Shown here one piece after another: positions 51,926-59,851 of a stretch of DNA of 64,000 bases (position 1 is its first letter; each line of letters opens with the position of its first letter). The notes beneath the pieces were generated by a model. The model saw only the letters and a program-made list of their open reading frames with translations. It was not told where the DNA came from and did not search any database. Location: assembly GCA_963730285.1 (NCBI GenBank), contig CAVSQY010000002.1:62001-126000 (forward strand), given 5' to 3'. This DNA comes from JARDZU01 sp963730285. GTDB taxonomy: Bacteria > Actinomycetota > Acidimicrobiia > Spongiisociales > ZC4RG35. The position numbers and the translations under genes were made by a program.

Positions 51926-52872
51926 GTGATTCGTTGTTTCGGGTCTAGGGCGTCACGAAGGCCGTCCCCGATGAAGTTGATGCAAAGCGCGATGAGCACG
52001 ATGGCCAATCCGGGGAAAGTGGCCAGCCACCATTGGGTGGTGAGGGCGTCCTGTCCGTCCGAGATCAGCTTCCCGAGAGCGGGGAAAGGTGGCTGGATGC
52101 CGAATCCGAGAAAGCTGAGCGCCGCCTCGACCAGGATGGCCGTGGCCACCGTCAACGTGGCATTGACGATGATCGGCCCCATTGTGTTGGGAAGGATGTG
52201 GCGGAAGATGATTCGGTTGTCGGAGGCGCCCAGGACCTTGGCCGCCTCGACGAACTCCTTCTCACGTAGGGAGAGAAACTCTCCCCTCACTATTCGAGCG
52301 AGACCCGTCCAAAACAGAAAGGCAAGGATGAAGGCGACCCGGACGGGGTTGCCCGCCCCGAGGAACGCCGAGAGGACGAGCAGGATCGCCAGGAACGGCA
52401 AGGTCAGGAACAGGTCGGTTAATCGCATCAACAGATTGTCGACCTTTCCCCCGTAATAGCCCGCGATGCCCCCGACAATGATTCCGATCACACTGGAAAC
52501 ACTTGCCACGATGAATGCCACATACAGAGAGGTCCGAGTTCCATAGAGAGTGCGCGAGAAGTAGTCGCGCCCGATCTTGTCGGTCCCGAAGACATGGAAG
52601 CCCTCGAAAGTCGGGGCCAACGACCGATCCGGCACATTCGGCACGTCGTACGGATATGGTGCCACCACTTCGGCGAACAGCGCGGCGACCGTGATCACCA
52701 AGAGGACGATCAGCGAGGTCATGGCCAGCTTGTGCTGGAAGAACTTGCGTCGAGCCAGTTGCCACTGTGAGAGAGACTGGATCTCCAGGCCCTGGAGATG
52801 GACGGAGTCGAGGGCGGCCTGAGTGGCCGCGACTTCCATCTCCTGATCTGCCCTCAGCTGCTGATCAGTCAT
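51922..52872 (-). CDS. Oligopeptide/dipeptide ABC transporter permease (DppC/OppC-like)
   Basis: The 316-aa protein has an N-terminal cytoplasmic tail (residues 1-42), the OppC_N motif QLARRKFFQHKLAMTSLIVL, six TM helices and the EAA loop EFVEAAKVLGASDNRIIFRH. GTDKIGRDYFSRTLYGTRTSL is typical of DppC. ATG 52872 overlaps the dppB stop by 8 nt. Confidence 0.92.
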   Translation of the reverse strand: MTDQQLRADQEMEVAATQAALDSVHLQGLEIQSLSQWQLARRKFFQHKLAMTSLIVLLVITVAALFAEVVAPYPYDVPNVPDRSLAPTFEGFHVFGTDKIGRDYFSRTLYGTRTSLYVAFIVASVSSVIGIIVGGIAGYYGGKVDNLLMRLTDLFLTLPFLAILLVLSAFLGAGNPVRVAFILAFLFWTGLARIVRGEFLSLREKEFVEAAKVLGASDNRIIFRHILPNTMGPIIVNATLTVATAILVEAALSFLGFGIQPPFPALGKLISDGQDALTTQWWLATFPGLAIVLIALCINFIGDGLRDALDPKQRIT

Positions 52873-53830
52873 AGCGAATCCTCGGGTCGAGCCACCCATA
52901 GATGATGTCGGCGGCGAGGTTGGCGGCTATCACCGCCACAGCAGTGACCATCAGCCATGCCATTAGCGTGTATATCTCACCTCGGATCAGGGCATCGATG
53001 AAGAACTTGCCCATCCCCGGCCAGGCAAAAATGGTCTCGGTGATGACCGCCCCACCCAGGACCGCACCAAAACTGAGGGCGGCAATGGTGACCGTTGGTA
53101 TCAGGGCGTTGCGGAGGGCGTGCTTCATGGTGACGGTGCGCTCCTTGAGCCCCTTGGCCCGCGCCGTCCTGATGTAGTCGGAGTGGAGTACCTCGAGCAT
53201 CGACGCTCTCTGATAGCGGCTGTATGTGGCGATCGACACATACGCCAGGGTGGTGATGGGAAGGACCATGTGTTGTATTCGATCCAGGAAGGGATTGGCC
53301 GCGTCGAGGCTCGATTGTCCGAACGTATAGAAGAGCCGGATGCCCGTTTTCAAGAAGAAGGCGGTGGCCAATGCCTGAAGCACGAGAGCAAACCAGAAGA
53401 TCGGGACGGAGAACCCGAAAAAGCTGATCGTGGTGGTGGCGTAGTCGAAGAAGCTGTACTGCCTCTTGGCCGAGGTGACTCCCAGGATCACTGCGAGGAT
53501 GACGGCAATGCCTTCGGAGACGAGGACCAACTCGAGGGTGTTACCGATGGCGCGTTTCAGGTCGGGCCAGATCGCCTGATCACCTATGGCCGTGGTTCCG
53601 AACTGGTTGAAGAACATGTCCTTCACCCAGAAGGCGTATTGGATGATGATCGGATCGTCCAGGTGCTTCCGATCGATGATGTTCTGCAGCGTTTGCTGAC
53701 TCATGTTCGGGATGAGTCGAAGTTGAGACAGCGGGTCCGTCACCAACGACATACCAAAGAAAACCAACAGGGACGCCGCAATCAGCACCGGGATGCTGTA
53801 GAGCAATCTCCGCGCGATGAATGTTCCCAT
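52865..53830 (-). CDS. Oligopeptide/dipeptide ABC transporter permease (DppB/OppB-like)
   Basis: The 321-aa protein starts MGTFIARRLLYSIPVLIAAS, has six TM helices and the EAA motif DYIRTARAKGLKERTVTMKH. The TM1-TM2 outer loop is about 80 residues, as usual. It lies behind the binding-protein gene, with an intrinsic terminator-like hairpin in the 142-nt gap, so it is likely expressed at a lower level than the binding protein. Confidence 0.92.
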   Translation of the reverse strand: MGTFIARRLLYSIPVLIAASLLVFFGMSLVTDPLSQLRLIPNMSQQTLQNIIDRKHLDDPIIIQYAFWVKDMFFNQFGTTAIGDQAIWPDLKRAIGNTLELVLVSEGIAVILAVILGVTSAKRQYSFFDYATTTISFFGFSVPIFWFALVLQALATAFFLKTGIRLFYTFGQSSLDAANPFLDRIQHMVLPITTLAYVSIATYSRYQRASMLEVLHSDYIRTARAKGLKERTVTMKHALRNALIPTVTIAALSFGAVLGGAVITETIFAWPGMGKFFIDALIRGEIYTLMAWLMVTAVAVIAANLAADIIYGWLDPRIRYD

Positions 53831-53917
53831 GCCATTCCTCCGTCCGGGCTACGAACCGCCCAACACTCTACACCGGGCCGGTTTGCCGGCACCTGGTGTA
53901 GTGGGTATGCGGAAAAG

Positions 53918-53952
53918 AAAGAGGGGGCTGCCCGAAGGCAAGCCCCCTCTTT
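53918..53952 (-). terminator. Intrinsic terminator/attenuator after the binding-protein gene
   Basis: Perfect 12-bp stem AAAGAGGGGGCT / AGCCCCCTCTTT with an 11-nt loop. On the minus strand the stem is followed by TTTCTTTTCC. It lies 20 nt after the stop of the binding-protein gene and 88 nt before dppB, the usual place for partial termination in importer operons. Confidence 0.85.
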
Positions 53953-53972
53953 CACTGCTAAGGCCTAGTCGA

Positions 53973-55715
53973 TCAACCCGCTGGGACGATCGGCTCTGCG
54001 CTCTCGATGAGCACCGGCACGTACTGGAAGTCCGGAGTGATGGTGTAAGCACCCTCCAGAACAGCAGTAGCGATGAGACCGGCGGCAAACAGGTTGCCAT
54101 CGGGCTCGAGGATGTTCATCGACTCGGGCTGCTGATCAGCACCGAATATGACCGTGTCCTTGCCGGTCCAGGAAGCGATGTTCCAGAACGGGCCGATCTG
54201 AGTGGCATTGTCCTTCGGTCCCTTGATGTCAGAGTTCCAGCCAAAGAACGTGGGCTTCTGATACATGGGGATCATCGGGATCTGTGCCAGGAACTGGTCG
54301 TCGGCCTGGTTGTACACCGCGGCACGCTCGGCCGGATCGACGATGGAATCGGTCGACTTGATCAACGCGTCGACTTCCTCATCGCAGTATCTCAGGTCGT
54401 TCGAGTCACCGAACCCAGATGGGGTATCGCCTTCGCAGTAGTACAAGGTGTTGCCACCTGCCGGGTCAGGCGAACCCACCCATGCGAAGTTGAAGATATT
54501 CCATGCACTGGCGTCACCGTAGAAGTTCTCGTCGGCGAAAACCTCCGAGGCGGGCCCGAAGTCTGCCGTGACTTCGATGCCGATGGCGGCAAGGTCGGCC
54601 TGCGCCAGCTCGAACTGGAGCTCACGGCCTTCGTTGCCGGCGGTGGTCTTCCACGTGAAGGACATCCGCTCACCGTCACAGACATAGATGCCATCGTTGC
54701 CCTTGGTGCAGCCGTTGTCGGTCAGCAGGGCCTCGGCAGCAGCCGGATCGTACGGGAACCTCTCGTTGAAGTGGTCCTCGTAGTTGGAGCTGGTGTTCAT
54801 CCACACCGTGTTGCCGAGAGGTGTCGCGTCGGGGGCGATCGGACGAACCACTGCTTCAACAATGGCGTCACGGTTGATCCCCTGGGCGATGGCCTGACGG
54901 ACATACAGGTTCTGGAGGAGCGGGACATCCTGGTTGAAGTCGAAGTGCTCCCACACCGGGCCCAACCCGGCTTCCCACTCGACTCCGTCGATCGCGTCGA
55001 CCTCTTCTGCCAGCGAGACCTGAGGCTGCGGGTAGAACATGTCGATTTCCTTGCCCTTCAGGGCTTGGACTTGCGTCTGGGAGTCTTCGAGGAAGACGAT
55101 GTTGACGGTCTGGACGTCACCGAGCGCATTGCCTGAGGCACGGTCCTCGGAAGCCCAGTAATTTGGGTTCCTGTCGAGAACGATTCGCTCGTCCTTGACC
55201 CACTCCGTGAATTGGAAGGGCCCGGAACCGAGGGTGATGGCCTCGTCCCAGTACGAGTTGAACGGCTTGCCGGCCATCTCGTGCTCGGGAAGGACTGTGC
55301 CAAACAGGGTCTGCCACGGGGCATAGATCTCACTGAAGGCAAACACGATCGTCTTGTCGTCGACGATCTGATAGCCGGAGATCTTGTTGTTCCCCTCACG
55401 GGTGGTCAGATCCAATTGGTCGTTCATGATGGTGTCCTGAGTGAACGCGAAGTCTGCCGCGGTCACAGGAGTCCCATCTGCCCAAGCCGCATCTGGGTGA
55501 ATGTTGTATTTCACACAGAACACGTCCGGGCATTCCCCGACTGTGGTCTCCGGTGGAGCAGTCGAGGTTGTCGTTTCGGCGGGTGCCGTAGTGGTCGTTT
55601 CCCCCCCGGTCGTCGTCTCCGTGGTGGTGCCTGAACCGCAAGCGGCGGCAACCATGGCTAGGACGGCGAGGAGGGACGCCCATCGGGCGACCCGCGATGT
55701 GCGCAGGGCTCGCAC
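53973..55715 (-). CDS. Peptide-type ABC substrate-binding lipoprotein with circularly permuted order
   Basis: The 580-aa protein has a lipoprotein signal (VARWASLLAVLAMVAAAC, Cys26) and a Thr-rich linker (27-60). It belongs to the SBP_bac_5 family, but the order is odd. The mature part starts at the KYNIHPDAAWADGTPVTAAD block (about residue 70), normally preceded by 60-70 residues. The usual family C-terminus, TQIGPFWNIASW, ends at residue 516. It is followed by DTVIFGADQQPESMN to YVPVLIESAEP (519 to end), which looks like the family's N-terminal segment. GTG 55715 has GGAGG about 10 nt upstream. It heads the dpp operon and should capture peptides or similar solutes outside the cell. Confidence 0.88.
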   Translation of the reverse strand: MRALRTSRVARWASLLAVLAMVAAACGSGTTTETTTGGETTTTAPAETTTSTAPPETTVGECPDVFCVKYNIHPDAAWADGTPVTAADFAFTQDTIMNDQLDLTTREGNNKISGYQIVDDKTIVFAFSEIYAPWQTLFGTVLPEHEMAGKPFNSYWDEAITLGSGPFQFTEWVKDERIVLDRNPNYWASEDRASGNALGDVQTVNIVFLEDSQTQVQALKGKEIDMFYPQPQVSLAEEVDAIDGVEWEAGLGPVWEHFDFNQDVPLLQNLYVRQAIAQGINRDAIVEAVVRPIAPDATPLGNTVWMNTSSNYEDHFNERFPYDPAAAEALLTDNGCTKGNDGIYVCDGERMSFTWKTTAGNEGRELQFELAQADLAAIGIEVTADFGPASEVFADENFYGDASAWNIFNFAWVGSPDPAGGNTLYYCEGDTPSGFGDSNDLRYCDEEVDALIKSTDSIVDPAERAAVYNQADDQFLAQIPMIPMYQKPTFFGWNSDIKGPKDNATQIGPFWNIASWTGKDTVIFGADQQPESMNILEPDGNLFAAGLIATAVLEGAYTITPDFQYVPVLIESAEPIVPAG

Positions 55716-55776
55716 TATTTGTTTCCTCCCTTGTGGCTTACTTGAAGGCAAGGAGCGGGGCTCTTTGCCCACGGTC

Positions 55777-55799
55777 GTTCCCGGAAGGTTTCCGGGAAC
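55777..55799. promoter_or_regulatory. Perfect 10-bp inverted repeat, putative operator
   Basis: GTTCCCGGAA, GGT, TTCCGGGAAC: a perfect 10-bp palindrome with a 3-nt centre. It begins at about the predicted transcription start of the binding-protein gene, so it could be a repressor site or a 5' hairpin in the mRNA. Confidence 0.6.
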
Positions 55800-55808
55800 A
55801 GCCCCGGA

Positions 55809-55837
55809 AATATATCCCGGTAGGAACAAAAGGTAAA
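55809..55837 (-). promoter_or_regulatory. Predicted promoter of the binding-protein operon
   Basis: On the minus strand TTTACC (-35, 55832-55837), a 17-nt spacer and TATATT (-10, 55809-55814). Predicted start near 55802 gives a leader of about 87 nt that includes the palindrome and the Shine-Dalgarno sequence. Confidence 0.55.
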
Positions 55838-55878
55838 GCAGTCGTCGCCCAACACCAAACGCCGACGTCGGATATCCG

Positions 55879-56979
55879 TCAGTTTTCCGTGACCTCCTCG
55901 GCCATATCAGCGGCTTCCGTTACCACCACTTCGTGTCGACGACGCGATTCCGAGATGAGAGCCTGGATGATCCCGGCCACAGGAAGGGCGAGGATCACAC
56001 CAAGTGGTCCGAGGAGCTGACCCCCGATGATGATGGCGCCGATGGACACGGCCGGATGGATCTCCATGGTCCTTTGCGTGATCCTGGGCGCGAAAAGGAA
56101 GTTCTCGACCTGCTGATAGGCGATGAAGAAGACGATCACCCAGACCATGGTGGCGGTGCCTTTGGAGGACAGGGCAACCACCGCCGGGAGGATGGCGGCG
56201 AGGTAGGTGCCGATCACCGGTATGAACTGGCTGAGGACACCGACCCAGATCCCCAACGACAGTGCGAATGGAACGCCCATCATCGACAGGAAGGCGCTGG
56301 AGATCACGGCGCTCAGCACTGCGAGGATCAGCCTCGAGTAGATGTAGCCCCCCATCTTCTCAACGGCCACGTCCCAAACGTGCAGCGCATCCCGCTGCCG
56401 CTTCTCCGGCATGGTTGACAGCACGGTGTGCTGGAGCTTGGGGAGCTCGGCCACCATATAGAAGGAGAAGAGGGCGACCGTCGCCCCGAAGAACAGGACA
56501 TTGGCGACACCGGTGGTCAAGGTGACCACACCCCCGATGATGGTCCCTCCGGCCCCGCTGATCAGACCGGGCAAGTCTGAGGCCTCCTGCTGCAACTGCT
56601 CGGTGGAGATATCGATGCCCAACCAGTCACGAAGCAAATGGGTCACAGAGGCGATGTAGTCGGGCAACGACGCAACCAGCTGATTGATCTGCTCCACGAA
56701 GAGGGGTGCAAGCAGGACAAAAAAGGTCACGACCAAGACGAAAGCCACGAAGAAGACCACCGCCGTGGCCAATCCTCGCTTCCAGCCTTTCTTGGCCAGG
56801 TAGTGCACAGGAGGCTCGAAAGCCACTGCCACGAACACCGATACAAAGATCATGAAGACCAGGTTGGAGAGCCTGAAGACAAGCCAGACCACACCTGCTG
56901 TCGCCAGAAGCACCCCGGCCACGACGATCGTCCTGCGGCGGAATCTCGAGTTGTCGCGACGCTGCTGTTCATTTGCCAT
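55879..56979 (-). CDS. AI-2E family transporter
   Basis: The 366-aa protein has the AI-2E (TqsA/YdiK/PerM) layout of about eight TM helices: VVFRLSNLVFMIFVSVFVAVAFEPPV, a mid-region with outer helices (VEQINQLVASLPDYI), and the C-terminal LGIWVGVLSQFIPVIGTYLAAILPAVVAL, VVFFIAYQQVENFLFAPRI and GGQLLGPLGVILALPVAGI. Members are exporters of varied substrates, and autoinducer-2 is only one suggestion. ATG 56979 is chosen because TAATCT lies 7 nt upstream; ATG 57033 would overlap the divergent gene. Confidence 0.9.
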   Translation of the reverse strand: MANEQQRRDNSRFRRRTIVVAGVLLATAGVVWLVFRLSNLVFMIFVSVFVAVAFEPPVHYLAKKGWKRGLATAVVFFVAFVLVVTFFVLLAPLFVEQINQLVASLPDYIASVTHLLRDWLGIDISTEQLQQEASDLPGLISGAGGTIIGGVVTLTTGVANVLFFGATVALFSFYMVAELPKLQHTVLSTMPEKRQRDALHVWDVAVEKMGGYIYSRLILAVLSAVISSAFLSMMGVPFALSLGIWVGVLSQFIPVIGTYLAAILPAVVALSSKGTATMVWVIVFFIAYQQVENFLFAPRITQRTMEIHPAVSIGAIIIGGQLLGPLGVILALPVAGIIQALISESRRRHEVVVTEAADMAEEVTEN

Positions 56980-56986
56980 CGACGCG

Positions 56987-56992
56987 AGATTA
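56987..56992 (-). promoter_or_regulatory. -10 box for a leaderless start (AI-2E family gene)
   Basis: TAATCT on the minus strand with 7 nt to ATG at 56979. Confidence 0.5.
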
Positions 56993-57021
56993 GAGAGCGC
57001 AGCGATGCCCGATGACGCAGT

Positions 57022-57027
57022 TAGCCT
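57022..57027 (+). promoter_or_regulatory. -10 box, near-leaderless (acyl-CoA synthetase)
   Basis: TAGCCT followed by 8 nt and ATG at 57036. It supports 57036 rather than the in-frame ATG at 57012. Confidence 0.4.
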
Positions 57028-57035
57028 CGGCATCG

Positions 57036-58970
57036 ATGTCTGACTTCGAGATTGCGTGGAGACCGTCGCCCAACCAGGCTGAGTCGACCAACACCGCCCG
57101 GTTCATGAGGGCACACGGGATCGACGAGTTGTCCGAGCTCCAGAGAAAGGCTGCCGCGGAGCCGGAGTGGTTTTGGAAGGCCGTGGTCGATCATCTCGGT
57201 CTCCCCTTCGATCGGCCATGGCGGACAGTGCGCGACACCTCGCGGGGCCACCCCTGGGCCACCTGGTTCGTGGGTGCCTCTTTCAACCTGAGTCGGGCGT
57301 GTGTGGATCGCTGGGCAGAGATCGATCCCGGCCGGACCGCGTTGAAGAGCCAGAAGGAGACCGGAGAGACACGTGAGATCACCTTCGCCCAGCTCTTGGA
57401 CGAAGTTGGCCGCCTGGCCGGCGCCCTCACCGACCTCGGTGTGTCCAGGGGCGATGCGGTCGCCGTGTACCTGCCCATGGGTCAGGAGGCGGTTGTGTCA
57501 TTGCTCGCAGTGGCCAGAATCGGGGCAATATTCATCCCGGTCTTCTCTGGATATGGGGCCGAGGCCGTGGCCGGCAGGCTGATCGACCCGAGGCCGAAGG
57601 CCCTGATCTGTGCCAATGGCTTCCAACGACGCGGCAAGGTGGTCGAGATGAAAGAGGTCGCCGACCGCGCCGTCGTCATCGCCGGCGGGATCGACCATTT
57701 GGTCGTCGTCGACTACACGGAACGAGATGTGACGCCCATGAACGAGGGACGTGACGTCTGGTGGCACGACCGGATGGCTCTCGCTGAACCGGTCCCTTAC
57801 GCAATGACCGGGAGCGAGGACCCGGTTCTCATCGCCTACACCTCGGGAACCACTGGCCGACCCAAGGGCGCAGTTCATGTCCATGCGGGGCTGACGGTGA
57901 AGCTCGCCGAGGAAGGCGCTTTCCAGGCGGAGCTCAAACCCGGAGACGTCCTCATGTGGGCTACCGACATGGGTTGGATCATGGGACCGTGGATGGTGAT
58001 CGCCGGACTGGCCAACGGAGTCGCCATCGCCACCTACGACGGGGCGCCAGATCATCCCGGGCCCGACCGGATATGGGAAGTGGTCTCCGATCTCGGAGTG
58101 ACCTTTCTCGGCGTGTCCCCCACCCTGATCAGGGCGCTGCAGCCGCATGGCGCGGAGCAGGCCCATCGTCACGATCTCTCGTCGCTGAAGAGTTTCGGCT
58201 CCACCGGCGAGACCTGGAACCCCGATCCGTGGTGGTGGCTCTTCCGCGATGTCGGCCAATCGATCCGCCCCATCGTCAATCTCTCGGGGGGAACGGAGAT
58301 CGGCGCCTGCCTCCTGTCGGTGAACCTCCTTCAGGGGATCAAGCCGACCTCCTTGGGGGCGCCCTCATTCGGGATCGACGCTGCCGTCTACGACCGGGAG
58401 GGCCGAGATCTACATGGAGAGGTCGGAGAGTTGGTCGTGAGAGGGTCCTGGCCGGGAATGACCCGGGGCTTTTGGAAGGAGCCCGACAGATATCTCGAGA
58501 CCTATTGGTCCAGGTTCCCCGACACATGGGTCCACGGTGATTGGGCTTCGATCGATGAGGACGGCTTTTGGTACCTGCACGGGCGGTCCGATGACACGCT
58601 CAACATCGCGGGCAAGCGGATCGGCCCGGCGGAGATCGAGTCCGCTGCCGTGACCGTCCCCGAGGTGGTGATGGCCGCGGCCATCGGAGTTCCCGACGAA
58701 ATCAAGGGAGAGGCGATAGCTCTTTTCGTCGTCCCGGCGCCCAACATCGACCCAGACGACGCCCTGACGGGAGCGGTGCAGTCAGCGGTGATCGACGTCC
58801 TGGGAAAGGCCTTCCGGCCCAAGACGATCAGGTGGGTCGACGATCTGCCTCGCACCCGATCGGCAAAGATAATGCGGAGGGTGGTCAAGGCCCTGGTGCT
58901 GGGTCAGGAGCCGGGCGACCTTTCCAGTCTCGAGAATCCCGAGAGCCTCGAGCAAATCCGGCCACTCTGA
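57036..58970 (+). CDS. Acetyl-/propionyl-CoA synthetase-like AMP-forming ligase
   Basis: The 644-aa protein matches the Acs/PrpE/AacS group in length and motifs: an N-terminal ACAS_N-like region (to about residue 90), IAYTSGTTGRPKGAVHVHAG, the WATDMGWIMGPWMVI segment, NLSGGTEIGA, HGDWASIDEDGFWYLHGRSDD and the C-terminal catalytic lysine in LPRTRSAKIMRRV. It should convert a short-chain or branched acid to its CoA ester, but the typical acetate-pocket Trp cannot be assigned here. It is divergent from the AI-2E family gene. Confidence 0.88.
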   Translation: MSDFEIAWRPSPNQAESTNTARFMRAHGIDELSELQRKAAAEPEWFWKAVVDHLGLPFDRPWRTVRDTSRGHPWATWFVGASFNLSRACVDRWAEIDPGRTALKSQKETGETREITFAQLLDEVGRLAGALTDLGVSRGDAVAVYLPMGQEAVVSLLAVARIGAIFIPVFSGYGAEAVAGRLIDPRPKALICANGFQRRGKVVEMKEVADRAVVIAGGIDHLVVVDYTERDVTPMNEGRDVWWHDRMALAEPVPYAMTGSEDPVLIAYTSGTTGRPKGAVHVHAGLTVKLAEEGAFQAELKPGDVLMWATDMGWIMGPWMVIAGLANGVAIATYDGAPDHPGPDRIWEVVSDLGVTFLGVSPTLIRALQPHGAEQAHRHDLSSLKSFGSTGETWNPDPWWWLFRDVGQSIRPIVNLSGGTEIGACLLSVNLLQGIKPTSLGAPSFGIDAAVYDREGRDLHGEVGELVVRGSWPGMTRGFWKEPDRYLETYWSRFPDTWVHGDWASIDEDGFWYLHGRSDDTLNIAGKRIGPAEIESAAVTVPEVVMAAAIGVPDEIKGEAIALFVVPAPNIDPDDALTGAVQSAVIDVLGKAFRPKTIRWVDDLPRTRSAKIMRRVVKALVLGQEPGDLSSLENPESLEQIRPL

Positions 58971-59025
58971 CTCGAGCCCGTGTCGACCGAGCCCGCGACG
59001 AACCGATCAGGGTCGGGGGCCACGA

Positions 59026-59796
59026 TCACTTTGGGGGCATTCGGGCGGCGGCATCGAGACGGATCACCTCGCCATTGAGCATCGGATTCTCCACGATCGC
59101 CTGCACGAGATGGGCAAAATCTGCTGGCGTCCCCAGACGATGGGGAAACACCTGGATGTGAGAAAGTGACTCCTTCAGCGCGTCGGGTGCACCGGACAGC
59201 AGCGGGGTGTCCATGATGCCGGGCGCTATCGCCACCACCCTGACCCCAATAGGCCCGAGATCTCGAGCCAGAGGCAATGTCATGCCGACGATCCCCCCCT
59301 TTGACGCTGAGTATGCGGCCTGGCCAACCTGACCATCGAAGGCTGCGATCGAGGCAACGTTGACGATCACTCCCCTCTCTCCGTCAGGCCCAGGCTGGTT
59401 ACCCGACATCTCTCCGGCGACGTTTCGGATCACGTCGAACATCCCGATGAGATTTACATCGATGACAAACCGGAAGAGGTCGAGGTCGAACAACTGGCCA
59501 TCTCGCCCAACCAACCGCTGCGCGGGAGCCACCCCCGCCGCATTGACCAGGATGTCGATCTTGTCGAACGCCTCGACGGCTCCCTCCACTGCGACTGACA
59601 CGCTCTCGGGGTCACGGACATCGCACGGGATGAACCGGGCACTTTCGCCCAACTCACGGGAGACATCGAGCCCCGCGCTCTCGTCGATGTCGAGCACCAC
59701 GACCGATCCGCCGCCGGTGACGAGTCTTCTTGCCGCCCCCAAACCGAGACCGGACGCACCCCCGGTGATCACCGAGACAGATCCTGAGATTTCCAC
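59026..59796 (-). CDS. Short-chain dehydrogenase/reductase
   Basis: The 256-aa SDR resembles 3-hydroxyacyl-CoA dehydrogenase type 2 (HSD17B10): VITGGASGLGLGAARRLV, VVVLDIDES, NAAGVAPA, VIVNVASIAAFDGQVGQAAYSASKGGIVGMTLPLAR with catalytic Ser, Tyr and Lys, and IAPGIMDTPLL. GTG 59796 is chosen because GGAGG lies 8 nt upstream; GTG 59805 is possible. A role in short- or branched-chain beta-oxidation would fit the neighbouring acyl-CoA synthetase, although that gene is on the other strand. Confidence 0.87.
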   Translation of the reverse strand: MEISGSVSVITGGASGLGLGAARRLVTGGGSVVVLDIDESAGLDVSRELGESARFIPCDVRDPESVSVAVEGAVEAFDKIDILVNAAGVAPAQRLVGRDGQLFDLDLFRFVIDVNLIGMFDVIRNVAGEMSGNQPGPDGERGVIVNVASIAAFDGQVGQAAYSASKGGIVGMTLPLARDLGPIGVRVVAIAPGIMDTPLLSGAPDALKESLSHIQVFPHRLGTPADFAHLVQAIVENPMLNGEVIRLDAAARMPPK

Positions 59797-59851
59797 TTCG
59801 ATCACCTCCGCACGGCGACGCTACCAGTGACAACCTGTTGGTCCTGCTGAG

